The notes below the pieces were generated by a model. It made no database searches. It had not been told where the DNA came from and saw only the letters and a list, made by a program, of their open reading frames with translations. Positions 48,389-57,500 of a DNA stretch of 64,000 nucleotides are shown piece after piece. How positions within the stretch are numbered: position 1 is the stretch's first letter; every line of letters begins with the position of its first letter. The DNA lies in the NCBI GenBank assembly GCA_900546175.1, contig URBX01000004.1, positions 62,001-126,000 of the forward strand, read 5' to 3'. Origin of the DNA: an uncultured Eggerthella sp. (GTDB taxonomy: Bacteria; Actinomycetota; Coriobacteriia; Coriobacteriales; Eggerthellaceae). The position numbers and the translations under genes were made by a program.

Positions 48389-49081
48389 TTATTCAAAAGA
48401 ATCGTCAAAAACTGCACGTCCTAAGCGAATGCAAGTGCTTCCGTATTCAACTGCAGTTTTCCAGTCTTCTGTCATGCCCATAGAAAGCTCTGACAAAGTG
48501 ATTCCTACCTGCTGTTCATCAAGTTTCTGCTGAAGCTCCTCTTTCAAAGCCTTCAAACCCGAAAAAGTAAATAACACAGCATCCTCATCGCTGCGAGGAG
48601 CCATAGTCATCAAACCGCAAACCTCCACATGTTCAAAAGACGCTGCGGCAAGCAAGACAGCGTACACTTCATCAGCAGAAAAGCCACTTTTTGACTCTTC
48701 TCCTGAAACGTTCACCTCAAGAAGAATTTTCTGAACTTTTCCCTGCTCGCACGCTGCTTTGTCAATTTTTGCCAAATGGGACTCTTTGCATACCGAATGA
48801 ATTAAATCGGCAGCTGATACAATATCTCCAATTCGACGAGATTGAATGTTACCAATAAAGTGCCACTCTTCCTGCGGAAAAGCAGCTTTTTTACGTAAAA
48901 GTTCATCAGGACGGTTCTCGCCAAATGCGTGTGCTCCTGCCGAAATAGCAATTTCAACCTGATCAATATCTACTGTTTTAGAAACCGCAAGCAAAGTTAC
49001 TTCTTCAGGCTCTCTTCCCACGTTCCTACATTGAGAATCAAGCTCTTTGCGAAGACGCTGGTAACGAGTTGCAGTACTCAT
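48389..49081 (-). CDS. YggS-family pyridoxal phosphate-binding protein
   Basis: PLP-homeostasis protein with alanine racemase-like barrel fold. The PLP lysine lies in VTLLAVSKTVD (about residue 36). FGENRPDELLRKK, EWHFIGNIQSRR, HSVCKESHLAKID, VNVSGEESKSGFS, CGLMTMAP, ELSMGMTEDWKTAVEYGSTCIRLG (in pieces) are all family signatures. The length is 230 aa. It has no known enzyme activity but controls vitamin B6 and amino-acid levels in other bacteria. It lies between pgeF and sepF, the typical order in Actinobacteria and Firmicutes. AGGAGATGG precedes the ATG. Confidence 0.94.
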   Translation of the reverse strand: MSTATRYQRLRKELDSQCRNVGREPEEVTLLAVSKTVDIDQVEIAISAGAHAFGENRPDELLRKKAAFPQEEWHFIGNIQSRRIGDIVSAADLIHSVCKESHLAKIDKAACEQGKVQKILLEVNVSGEESKSGFSADEVYAVLLAAASFEHVEVCGLMTMAPRSDEDAVLFTFSGLKALKEELQQKLDEQQVGITLSELSMGMTEDWKTAVEYGSTCIRLGRAVFDDSFE

Positions 49082-49101
49082 ACAACCATCTCCTAGATTA
49101 T

Positions 49102-49968
49102 TTATTGCGTACGAATAGCAAATGCTCCATGGCGGCCCGCAATACCTTCCTGGCCACGGTAAGAAAAGAATTCATGGTTATTGCAAACCGTACATTTATT
49201 GAGCGACACAATACGCTGAGAACTAACGCCTTGTTGTTCAAGCTGAACCATAAGCGCCTTTTCCAAAATTACATGCCTTTGATCAAGAGCACATTCTTGA
49301 CCAAACTTCTTTACAAAATGATTGCGTATTTCTTCACTCGTCTCAAAACACTCACCATGAATATGAGGGCCTATGTAAACATTAGCACCTTGCACAAGTT
49401 TTGAGGAAAACTGCTCAGCTGGAATTGAAGTATGGACAGTTTTATATCTCTCCCATTCCCAATCAATCATTCGTTGAAGCGTTTTTGCTGAAATGCCATT
49501 TTCAACACCGCGCCATCCCGCATGAACAACAGCAACCAACCCAGTTGGAAGCACTAGTATTACGGGAACACAATCCGCAAAGCAGAGAAGTCCCATTACT
49601 TGCGGAACAGCCAGTATAAGCGCGTCGATCCCTTTGCTCGCAGCCTCTTGCACAGCAGAAATATCGCTAGAATCAACGAATAAAGAAGCATCACCATGAA
49701 CCTGATTTGGTACCACTAACCCAGCCGTCGAAAAACCAACTGCCGTTTTAAGTAGATTGCGGTTGCTCTCAACACACGCTAAATCGTCGTTTACATGACT
49801 TCCTAAATTAAGCGAGTCATAAGGACCCGTACTTACCCCTCCCTGACGAGTAGTAAAGCCAATACGGATTCCTGTTTGAGCGAACAACTGCTCATCCGTA
49901 TAGAGAGAAATAGACGCAAAACGACCCTCGGCCAAAGTAGGTACTGGCAAATCGAGGGTCGACTTCAT
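49102..49968 (-). CDS. pgeF: Polyphenol oxidase/purine nucleoside phosphorylase-like YfiH-family protein
   Basis: YlmD/YfiH (DUF152) family. Metal-ligand segments are present: GFTTRQGGVSTGPYDSLNLGSHVNDD, NQVHGDASLFVD, MGLLCFADCVPVILVLPTG, VAVVHAGWRGVENGI and YIGPHIHGECFE. SQRIVSLNKCTVCNNHEFFSYRG (seen in pieces) is the usual C-terminal end. The length of 288 aa is normal. Members have been assigned laccase activity, purine nucleoside phosphorylase/adenosine deaminase activity and a role in editing peptidoglycan precursors (PgeF). Its place between ftsZ and yggS fits the last of these. AGGTTTGAA precedes the ATG. Confidence 0.92.
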   Translation of the reverse strand: MKSTLDLPVPTLAEGRFASISLYTDEQLFAQTGIRIGFTTRQGGVSTGPYDSLNLGSHVNDDLACVESNRNLLKTAVGFSTAGLVVPNQVHGDASLFVDSSDISAVQEAASKGIDALILAVPQVMGLLCFADCVPVILVLPTGLVAVVHAGWRGVENGISAKTLQRMIDWEWERYKTVHTSIPAEQFSSKLVQGANVYIGPHIHGECFETSEEIRNHFVKKFGQECALDQRHVILEKALMVQLEQQGVSSQRIVSLNKCTVCNNHEFFSYRGQEGIAGRHGAFAIRTQ

Positions 49969-49990
49969 TTCAAACCTTAATTACAAAAGA

Positions 49991-51139
49991 CTACTGACGC
50001 TTCAAGAAATCTGGGATGTAGTCTTCATCAGCAAAACGAGGGGTTGCTGCGCCATAGTTCTGCTGAGGCTGAGTATACTTCTGCTGTGGAGCAGGATTGT
50101 TGTTGTAGCTATAAGGGCTCTGCTGATTAGCAGTAGGAGCAAACATGTTATCACGACGACCAAAGTCCATTGAAGACTGAGAAGCGTTTGCTTTAAAGCC
50201 TGTTGCGATAACGGTAATGCGAATATATTCACCCATTTCAGGATCAACAATCTGACCATAAATAATATTTGCGTTTTCATCAGCGCAAGATTCAACAACT
50301 CGTGCAGCTTCGTCAACTTCAGAAAGAGCTAAATCAGGACCACCTGCAATGGAGAACAAGATGCGTGATGCGCCTGCGATGGAAGCTTCAAGCAAATTAG
50401 AATTGATAGCCTGCTGAGCTGCATCAAGGGCACGAGAGTCACCTGAAGAAATACCAATACCCATCATTGCAGTACCAGCATCCTTCATAACAGTGCGAAT
50501 GTCTGCAAAGTCCAAGTTAATTAAGCCTGGAATAGTGATGAGGTCGGTAACACCCTGAATACCTTGACGGAGTGTGTCGTCTGCAATACGGAATGCGTCG
50601 AGCATTGAAGTCTTTTTGTCAACAATCTCAAGCAAACGATCGTTAGGAATAACAATCAAAGTGTCAACTTTCTGAGAAAGGAAATCAATACCCTGCTCAG
50701 CCTGATTACGACGAAGACGACCCTCAAAGCTAAATGGTTTAGTAACAATACCAACAGTCAAAGCACCAATTTCTTCACGAGCAATTTCTGCAACGATTGG
50801 AGCTGCGCCAGTACCAGTTCCGCCACCTTCACCAGCGGTAACAAATACCATATCCGCATCAGCAAGAGCCTGACGAATTTCGTCACGAGACTCCTCAGCT
50901 GCCTGGCAACCAACCTCAGGATTTGCGCCAGCACCTAAGCCTCGGGTAATTTCTTCACCAATATGGATGGTTTTATCTGCTTGAGAAAGCATAAGTGCCT
51001 GACGGTCAGTGTTAACTGCGATAAATTCAACACCTTTAACACCAGCTTCAACCATGCGGTTTACCGCATTAGTTCCGCCGCCACCAACACCTACAACTTT
51101 AATAACTGCGAGATTATCAGAGCCATGAATCTGTTGCAT
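49991..51139 (-). CDS. ftsZ: Cell division protein FtsZ
   Basis: Tubulin-like GTPase that forms the division ring. The GTP-binding signature GEGGGTGTGAAPIVA (about residue 105), the N-terminal VGVGGGGTNAVNRM, NDRLLEIVDKKTSM, the T7-loop NLDFADIRTVM and GISSGDSRA are intact. After a linker rich in Gln, Asn and Pro, the conserved C-terminal peptide reads DEDYIPDFLKRQ, which binds SepF in other Actinobacteria. The length is 382 aa. It follows ftsQ by about 120 bases and has a modest site AAAGCGAG. No ftsA is present before it. Confidence 0.98.
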   Translation of the reverse strand: MQQIHGSDNLAVIKVVGVGGGGTNAVNRMVEAGVKGVEFIAVNTDRQALMLSQADKTIHIGEEITRGLGAGANPEVGCQAAEESRDEIRQALADADMVFVTAGEGGGTGTGAAPIVAEIAREEIGALTVGIVTKPFSFEGRLRRNQAEQGIDFLSQKVDTLIVIPNDRLLEIVDKKTSMLDAFRIADDTLRQGIQGVTDLITIPGLINLDFADIRTVMKDAGTAMMGIGISSGDSRALDAAQQAINSNLLEASIAGASRILFSIAGGPDLALSEVDEAARVVESCADENANIIYGQIVDPEMGEYIRITVIATGFKANASQSSMDFGRRDNMFAPTANQQSPYSYNNNPAPQQKYTQPQQNYGAATPRFADEDYIPDFLKRQ

Positions 51140-51260
51140 TATTTTGCTCGCTTTCGGGTTGTTTTCATTTGTAGCCTGGGAGTATACGTATTAGAACATA
51201 TACGTTGTATATTCTACACAAGGTAAGGACGATTGCAAAACAAAACACGTTTTATGCATA

Positions 51261-52598
51261 TTAAAAAGAGCGCCAGACTGGTTTATTAACCACTCGAACG
51301 TTGATGTAAGCAATTTGATTTTCATATTTACTGAGAAGCTCCAAGCAAACTCGTTCTTTCTCGCGAATGTCGTTTGAATCACCAAACGCTATTTCAACTC
51401 CATTTTTAAGCGTCAACGTTGTTGAATCACTATTCGACGCAGTTACCGATTTAACCTGTTCTGAGAGACTTGTTGAAAGGCCATCGATGATGCTGAGGGC
51501 ATTCGATATGTTCGCATTAGAACAAAACTCTCCCGCTACTGGAGTAGTTCCATACGGAACACCCTTGATGTTTAATACATTTTCAACATCCTCATAGATC
51601 TTAGGAGCAACTGAAGAAGCTTCGGGGCTATCCTTCGCTGGAATTTTCATTAACCACATGCCGTCGGATGCTAAAGCCCATGTTTCAGTAGTGTCTGAAC
51701 TATCAACCACCACATCACACACCGCACAAATTTCTCGTTCTTCAACAACAAGCTTTAACCCATCAGGGAATTGACGTTCAATATGAGCGTCACGAATCCA
51801 AGGATCATGTTTCAAATTTGAAACAATCTCTGCTTCGTTAATGTTTAACAACGTTGAATTTTCAGGAATAGAAGCAAGGTTTGTCATTTCCTGATTAGTG
51901 AGATGTTCGCAGCCTTCAACCGTGATAGATTTAATACGATAGCTGTCTGAATTTACAAAAGTGTATGCAATTATTCCAATAATTAAAGCCAGGATCGCAA
52001 TCATTATTGCAATCTTTCCCACAAAAGGAATTCCTTTTTTCTTTTGCGGGAAAGGTTCTCGAGCTACCCTTCCTACTACTGGCCCCTCTCCTCTGTCGTA
52101 AGAAGCCTGATTGTAGCCAGCAGGATAATCGGGCACCCGATATCCACTTACTGAAGGTTTTTTACCTCGAGGTAACTGTGATCGAGAAGGTACCTGAGAT
52201 TGAAAACCACGGTTACCTACCTGGGTGCTTCGGGAAGAATAATTTGCGCGAGAATAATCAGATGCCTGGTAAGGAGATCTCTGTGATTGTTTTCGCGAAT
52301 AAGAGTTTCCAAAAGAAGAATTGGCGTTTTGTCCCCCTCGCATTTGACCAGAGGAATTCTGAAAAGAGGGAGATGTTTTTCGAGGGGTATTTCGCACAGG
52401 TGATTTTTGGCGTGCGGAAGCGCTCGTGTAAGACGAGTTTCCAAATCCGCCAGTATAGCGTGATTGATTTGATATTTGAACCGAACGACCTTTTGAAGAG
52501 CCTTTTACCGGATTAGCTCTTCTTCCAGTCGAACCCTGACGAGAGCCGGCAGGCTTAGAATCCCAAGAGCCGGACCTCTGTCTGGAGTTCAATGCCAT
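51261..52598 (-). CDS. ftsQ: Cell division protein FtsQ (DivIB) with long disordered N-terminus
   Basis: Bitopic division protein with POTRA domain. Residues 1-190 are Ser, Arg, Gln and Gly rich without hydrophobic stretches (RQRSGSWDSKPAGSRQ, RSTQVGNRGFQSQVPSRS). A membrane segment covers about 193-214 (KIAIMIAILALIIGIIAYTF). The POTRA domain follows: YRIKSITVEGCEHLTNQEMTN, NLLNI-type NINEAEIVSNLKHDPWI, DAHIERQFPDGLKLVVEER. The rest is FtsQ-type beta domain. Usual FtsQ has 250-300 residues. Its ATG overlaps murB by 44 bases and is preceded by a weak GGTGAAAG. Confidence 0.88.
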   Translation of the reverse strand: MALNSRQRSGSWDSKPAGSRQGSTGRRANPVKGSSKGRSVQISNQSRYTGGFGNSSYTSASARQKSPVRNTPRKTSPSFQNSSGQMRGGQNANSSFGNSYSRKQSQRSPYQASDYSRANYSSRSTQVGNRGFQSQVPSRSQLPRGKKPSVSGYRVPDYPAGYNQASYDRGEGPVVGRVAREPFPQKKKGIPFVGKIAIMIAILALIIGIIAYTFVNSDSYRIKSITVEGCEHLTNQEMTNLASIPENSTLLNINEAEIVSNLKHDPWIRDAHIERQFPDGLKLVVEEREICAVCDVVVDSSDTTETWALASDGMWLMKIPAKDSPEASSVAPKIYEDVENVLNIKGVPYGTTPVAGEFCSNANISNALSIIDGLSTSLSEQVKSVTASNSDSTTLTLKNGVEIAFGDSNDIREKERVCLELLSKYENQIAYINVRVVNKPVWRSF

Positions 52599-53478
52599 AT
52601 TGTTCTTTCACCTTACTTTGGGCAAGTCGAATAAGCGTTAGTACATCCTGAGCAGTAGCACCGTTTTTGTTAACGATAAAGTTAGCATGCTTCTCGGATA
52701 TTTCAGCGCCACCCTGGCTAAAACCCTTTAATCCTACATTTTCAATAAGCGAGCCTGCTGAATATCCTTCTGGATTGCGGAATACGCTTCCACACGATGG
52801 ATAATTGAGAGGCTGAGATGCGCGACGAGCTTCCAAAAGACTTTTCATTCTGTCATTTACTGCACTTGAAAGAGAAGGCTTTAACTTGAGCTCACATTCC
52901 ACAATAACCTCATCAGGAGAAAAAGAGGTTGATCGTTTCTCCCAGAGAATATCTCTGGAAAGATACCGTTTTAAACCTTTCGACGGAGACAGGGTTACCA
53001 CTGAAACAACACGGCTTCCAATCCAGTCATCTTTAGTGCCCGCATTCATAAACAATGCGCCACCTACTGTTCCTGGTGTGCCAACCGCAAACTCCATTCC
53101 AGAGTATCCTCGATGGAACACCTCTTGCACTAGACGAGAAAGGATAGTGCCTGCACCTACCGTTACCTGCCCCTTTTCGTCATCGAATTTCCAGTTACGA
53201 AATTCTCCCGATAAGGAAATTACAACACCAGGAAAACCTTCATCACTAACTAAAAGATTAGAACCTTTTCCTACTGCAACCCAGTCCAATCCTTCTTCTT
53301 TACAAATAGAGAGAATCTTATTGAGAGCAGCAATAGTAAAGACTTCCGCATACGCTAAAACAGGACCACCAATGCGATAGGTCGTATGTTTTGACATTGG
53401 CTCATTGAGACGCACATCGCCCTTGAACTCCTCATCAAAAGCAAGGAGCTCTAAATCTGAAGCGTGACGAGCTGCCAT
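52555..53478 (-). CDS. murB: UDP-N-acetylenolpyruvoylglucosamine reductase
   Basis: FAD enzyme that completes UDP-N-acetylmuramate. MSKHTTYRIGGPVLAY marks the FAD domain, with VAVGKGSNLLVSDEGFPGVVISL (in pieces), GMEFAVGTPGTVGGALFMNAG, PLNYPSCGSVFRNPEG with the catalytic Ser region, and GLKGFSQGGAEISEKHANFIVN. The length of 307 aa fits type II MurB, which lacks the extra domain of the Escherichia coli type. It follows murC by two bases, with AGAGG before the ATG, and overlaps ftsQ. MurA is not in the window. Confidence 0.96.
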   Translation of the reverse strand: MAARHASDLELLAFDEEFKGDVRLNEPMSKHTTYRIGGPVLAYAEVFTIAALNKILSICKEEGLDWVAVGKGSNLLVSDEGFPGVVISLSGEFRNWKFDDEKGQVTVGAGTILSRLVQEVFHRGYSGMEFAVGTPGTVGGALFMNAGTKDDWIGSRVVSVVTLSPSKGLKRYLSRDILWEKRSTSFSPDEVIVECELKLKPSLSSAVNDRMKSLLEARRASQPLNYPSCGSVFRNPEGYSAGSLIENVGLKGFSQGGAEISEKHANFIVNKNGATAQDVLTLIRLAQSKVKEQYGIELQTEVRLLGF

Positions 53479-53480
53479 TA

Positions 53481-54893
53481 TTAATCCTCTGTTCCCTGCT
53501 CTTTTAAGCTATTCAATAACTCAGGGCCAATAGTAGTAACATCTCCTGCACCAAGCGTAAGAATCAAATCACCTGGCTTGGCCTGCGATACCAAATAGGG
53601 AACTACCTCAAGGCGCTTGCCAACATACTGAATATTCTCTGGATGACAAGGGTTATCTAAAACCGTTTGCATAAAAGTTGCTCCTGAAACACCCGGAACT
53701 GGTGTTTCTCCCGCAGAGTATACGTTCATGAAGGTAACTTGGTCTGCCATATCGAACGCATGAGCAAATTCATCTTTTAGGTATTCCGTAAAGAGCTTCA
53801 CGCGGGAATAGCGATGAGGTTGGAATACCACATGAACACGATTGAATGACAAAGCCTTTGCTGCGGCAATAGTTGCCGCAATTTCAGTAGGATGATGAGC
53901 GTAATCGTCAACAATGGTAATTCCGTTTACTTCTCCTACTAAGTCAAAGCGCCTCTTTACGCCACCAAAGTCTGAAAGTGCCTGAGCTGCACGCTCCATA
54001 TCGATACCTTCTGACCACAAAAGGGTAAGAGCACCCGCAGCATTAAGGGCGTTATGACTTCCTGGATTCTGCTTTAAAGAGCAAGCAAGCTTTTGACCGT
54101 TAGGCAGCACTACCGTAAAGGATGTTGAAACACCCTTTGGAACATAATCAAACACTCCAGTATCGTGGCCTTCGCCAAAGCCATACGTATAAACTTTTCG
54201 GCCAGTCTTTTTTGCAAGCTCAACCAGTGGCTTGTCTTCGCCACATACTACACACGAGCCGCTCTCTGGAGTTGAAGACATAAAGTCATAAAAAAGTGAA
54301 TAAATCTCATTGAGATCATCGTAATGATCAAGGTGGTCGGCTTCGATATTAGTAATCAAGACAGAAGCAGGGCTCAAATAAGTAAAGGATTTATCCGATT
54401 CGTCTGCTTCAACAACATAGTATTCACCATCACCGCTATGAGCATTAGAGCCGTATGCGCGAACTATGCCTCCAATAAGAAAGGTTGGATTTAAGCCTAG
54501 CGCGTCAAGGGTAGAGGCAACCATGGAAGAAGTAGTGGTTTTTCCATGAGTACCTGCAACTGCTAAGGTCTTTTTTCCGACACCAAGGTGAGCAAGCATT
54601 TGAGCACGATGATATATTTCGATGTTTGCCTCTTTTGCTGCAATTAATTCTGGATTTGTTTCAAGAATAGCGGTTGAAACAACTACGATATCAGGATTTA
54701 TTGCAGAAATATTCTCAGCCTTCTGACCAATAAACACCTTAATACCTGCATCACGAAGTTGTTCAGTATAACGACTCTCTTTTAAGTCTGAACCCGATAC
54801 TGCCATTCCTTGATTCTTGGCTACCAGCGCAATTCCACTCATTCCTACGCCGCCAATACCGATAAAATGAATTTTCTTCATGTAGTTATTCAC
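53481..54893 (-). CDS. murC: UDP-N-acetylmuramate--L-alanine ligase
   Basis: Adds L-Ala to UDP-MurNAc. Visible are IHFIGIGGVGMSGIALVAKNQG, GSDLKES, the ATP-binding AVAGTHGKTTTSSMVAS, VEADESDKSF, NIEADHLDHYDD, GGVKRRFDLVG, VDDYAHHPTEI and FQPHRYSRVK. The length of about 470 aa is normal. A GTG at 54893 has AAAGG at good spacing and is used here; an ATG at 54881 is the alternative and would be further from the site. It follows murG by about 40 bases and is followed by murB. Confidence 0.96.
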   Translation of the reverse strand: MNNYMKKIHFIGIGGVGMSGIALVAKNQGMAVSGSDLKESRYTEQLRDAGIKVFIGQKAENISAINPDIVVVSTAILETNPELIAAKEANIEIYHRAQMLAHLGVGKKTLAVAGTHGKTTTSSMVASTLDALGLNPTFLIGGIVRAYGSNAHSGDGEYYVVEADESDKSFTYLSPASVLITNIEADHLDHYDDLNEIYSLFYDFMSSTPESGSCVVCGEDKPLVELAKKTGRKVYTYGFGEGHDTGVFDYVPKGVSTSFTVVLPNGQKLACSLKQNPGSHNALNAAGALTLLWSEGIDMERAAQALSDFGGVKRRFDLVGEVNGITIVDDYAHHPTEIAATIAAAKALSFNRVHVVFQPHRYSRVKLFTEYLKDEFAHAFDMADQVTFMNVYSAGETPVPGVSGATFMQTVLDNPCHPENIQYVGKRLEVVPYLVSQAKPGDLILTLGAGDVTTIGPELLNSLKEQGTED

Positions 54894-54934
54894 CAAAATG
54901 CCTTTCTAATCCGACCCATTATTGTAGCTAATTG

Positions 54935-56032
54935 CTACTTAATAGCGGAATTAATCACAACATCTGCCAATTTGGCAGCAGCATTTTCCGTTTCAAATAA
55001 AGCAGCTGCTTTACGCATTGCCTCTTTTGCGTCTTCGTCGGTAATTAAATTGAGAACCATGTTTTTGAATTCGTCTGTCTCAACGCAATCATCCGGCATC
55101 ATAAGCGCCGCTCCCTTTTCAACATACGAACGCGCATTCGTTGTTTGATGATCGGCAGTAGCGTAAGGAAAAGGAACAAGAATTGCAGGAATGCAGCGTG
55201 CCGATATTTCTGCTAATGAAGTAGCACCTGCGCGAGAAACAACCACGTCGCACGCCGCCATGGTTTCACCCATACGATTTTGATAGCCCATGACTTGATA
55301 GCGTTTTTTCTCTTCTTCAGTTAATGAAAGCTGCTTTTCTACTGTTTCCAATTCTTTTGGACCAGTGATATGAACAATATATAAGTTTTCAATGGCAAGA
55401 AGCTCTTTTTTCATAGAAGCAATTGCCGTATTGAGGTGGCGAGCGCCTAAACTACCTCCAAACACTAAAAGCATCTTGGCATCAAGAGGAATAGCGAGCA
55501 TTTCTCTTCCCTGTTCGCGCGTTGAGACAAAAACTGAAGAGCGAACAGGATTTCCAGTTACTACTATTTTTTCTTTTTCGGAAATAGCTGAACCTGCATC
55601 TTCATAGGTAAGAGCAACCTTTGTTGCAGATTTTGAAAGGTACTTGTTTGCTATACCCATGACAGAATTCTGCTCATGAACAACCAGTGGAATCGAAAGC
55701 TTTTTTGCCGCGCGACCAATTGGCAAACAGACATATCCGCCGAACACAACAACCACATCAGGCTTAAGCTGCTCAAACCAAACAACTGCCTTTTTGGTAC
55801 TTTTTTGAATAATAGCTAATGCTTTAGGGAGCGTTGCAGGCTTTGCACGATCAAAGCCCATTGCTTCAAACGGCTGAAAAGGAATGGTAGTTTGCCCAAC
55901 AAGACGAGCCTCAACCCCATTTGGAGTGCCTGCATAAAATACTTCATGACCTTGTTCTTGAAGAACCTCTGCTAAAGCAAGCGCAGGATTAATATGGCCA
56001 GCAGTGCCGCCACCCGACAAAACAATACGCAT
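54935..56032 (-). CDS. murG: UDP-N-acetylglucosamine--N-acetylmuramyl-(pentapeptide) pyrophosphoryl-undecaprenol N-acetylglucosamine transferase
   Basis: Membrane-associated GT28 enzyme that makes lipid II from lipid I. The N-terminal loop is SGGGTAGHINPALALAEVL, followed by EARLVGQTTIPFQPFEAMGF, VVVFGGYVCLPIGRAAK, HEQNSVMGIANKYL, VTGNPVR, VFGGSLGARHLN, and the donor-site VVSRAGATSLAEISA with AILVPFPYATADHQTTNA. The length of 365 aa is normal. It lies ten bases after ftsW and before murC, the standard order, and receives lipid I from MraY encoded further upstream. Confidence 0.97.
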   Translation of the reverse strand: MRIVLSGGGTAGHINPALALAEVLQEQGHEVFYAGTPNGVEARLVGQTTIPFQPFEAMGFDRAKPATLPKALAIIQKSTKKAVVWFEQLKPDVVVVFGGYVCLPIGRAAKKLSIPLVVHEQNSVMGIANKYLSKSATKVALTYEDAGSAISEKEKIVVTGNPVRSSVFVSTREQGREMLAIPLDAKMLLVFGGSLGARHLNTAIASMKKELLAIENLYIVHITGPKELETVEKQLSLTEEEKKRYQVMGYQNRMGETMAACDVVVSRAGATSLAEISARCIPAILVPFPYATADHQTTNARSYVEKGAALMMPDDCVETDEFKNMVLNLITDEDAKEAMRKAAALFETENAAAKLADVVINSAIK

Positions 56033-56042
56033 GAAAGTACCT

Positions 56043-57491
56043 CTATCTATATCTTGAATTTCTTCGCCGTGAATAGTCTAAATCATTTGAGGGGTCTTTT
56101 CTCCTAGGAGGTGAAGGATACCCGGTTCCTTTAGATGATCTTTGGACAGGATTGGCAAGGTTTACCGTTCCTGTTCTATTCTGCAATGGCGGCGCAACTT
56201 GCCTTCCTCTTCGATTGTCATCATGGTAAGAAGGGCGTTGTCCATAACCTTCTTCAAATTTAAGAGAATCAGAAGATACCACCTGAAGATTGTTTTCTCT
56301 TCTCTCACGCGCTCCTCGCGTTGGGTCAGAACAAATTGAAATCATCAATAAAAAGCCTAAGGTTCCCATTGAAGAAATCATAGAAGAACCGCCCGCAGAA
56401 AGAAACGGAAGAGGTTTTCCTGTAGTAGGACCAACACCAATTACCGACGCAACATTCAAGAGTGCCTGTGCAACTATCATTGCAGTAAGACCTCCTGCAA
56501 TAACCATATGGTAATCGCTGCGGGCACGACCTGCGATTCTGAAGCCACCATACCCAATAAGGGCAAATGCTACCAAGACTGCCACCGCACCAATGAATCC
56601 CATTTCTTCACCCACGATGGCGAAAATGAAGTCAGACTGAGAAAAAGTCAGAAAAGATTCATAAGAAGCGCCAATTCCTTTTCCAATCAGACCACCAGCA
56701 GCAAGAGCCTTTAGCGAACGAATCAACTGATAGCTTTCATCATCAGCGCTCTCCCAAGGATTGACCATGCTTAAACGGTCCATGCGGTATGGCTGAGACA
56801 CGATAGCGATAAAGCCGAGCAAAAAAACGCCCAGTACAACTAAAATAACAGTCTTCTTTTTTGCTCCACCAAGAGCCATTGCGGTAATCATTCCAAGAAG
56901 CATAATCATAGTAGAGCCCAAGTCAGACTGAAGACGCAATCCATTTGGTCCTACTACCATGACTAAAGGAATTACAATAAAAATAAGAACCTTTATGACA
57001 ATATCTGCGTAGGAATACTGGCCTTTACGGAAATTGATAGACATTTCAGCCACAATCAACACCAGAGCAATTTTCATTAACTCCGAAGGCTGAATGCTTG
57101 CAATGCCCAAGTTAAGCCATCTTCGTGCACCATAATTCTCGATTCCTGCAATAAAAGTAAGCAGGAAGAGAATAAAACAGAAAAACCAAAAGGCGTACGT
57201 AAAGCTCACCAATAAATCATCATCTTGTAAGAAATTTACAATCAGTACTATTATTCCCACACCAAGAACAACAAAGATTACTTGCTTGAAGAAATCAAGA
57301 GGGAAAGCCGAACTACTACTCAGGGAAGTAACCGTTGTTGAAGAATAGACCATAACTAAGCCTACTACCGTCAAAAAGGCAGCAGAAAGTAAGACCAACA
57401 AACGAGGTATCATAATTGATGCAGGCGTATTTCGGTCTATCAAATGAAAAGAGGGCCTGGTGTGTTTTATTTGCGATTGCGCCCGTGCCAT
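56043..57491 (-). CDS. ftsW: Lipid II polymerase FtsW (SEDS family)
   Basis: Polytopic peptidoglycan glycosyltransferase of the division complex, with ten or so membrane helices. Family segments are VYSSTT, GARRWLNLGIASIQPSELMKIALVL (in pieces), DLGSTMIMLLGM, the functional Asp/Glu loop region DRLSMVNPWESADDESYQLIRSLKALAAGGLIGKG (in pieces), FIFAIVGEEMGFIG and GKPLPFLSAGGSSMISSMGTLGFLL. The C-terminal 85 residues are a basic, hydrophilic tail (RQVAPPLQNRTGTVN, RRKDPSNDLDYSRRRN). The partner transpeptidase is the PBP at the right end of the window. It follows murD by nine bases. Confidence 0.95.
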   Translation of the reverse strand: MARAQSQIKHTRPSFHLIDRNTPASIMIPRLLVLLSAAFLTVVGLVMVYSSTTVTSLSSSSAFPLDFFKQVIFVVLGVGIIVLIVNFLQDDDLLVSFTYAFWFFCFILFLLTFIAGIENYGARRWLNLGIASIQPSELMKIALVLIVAEMSINFRKGQYSYADIVIKVLIFIVIPLVMVVGPNGLRLQSDLGSTMIMLLGMITAMALGGAKKKTVILVVLGVFLLGFIAIVSQPYRMDRLSMVNPWESADDESYQLIRSLKALAAGGLIGKGIGASYESFLTFSQSDFIFAIVGEEMGFIGAVAVLVAFALIGYGGFRIAGRARSDYHMVIAGGLTAMIVAQALLNVASVIGVGPTTGKPLPFLSAGGSSMISSMGTLGFLLMISICSDPTRGARERRENNLQVVSSDSLKFEEGYGQRPSYHDDNRRGRQVAPPLQNRTGTVNLANPVQRSSKGTGYPSPPRRKDPSNDLDYSRRRNSRYR

Positions 57492-57500
57492 AAAATTGTT

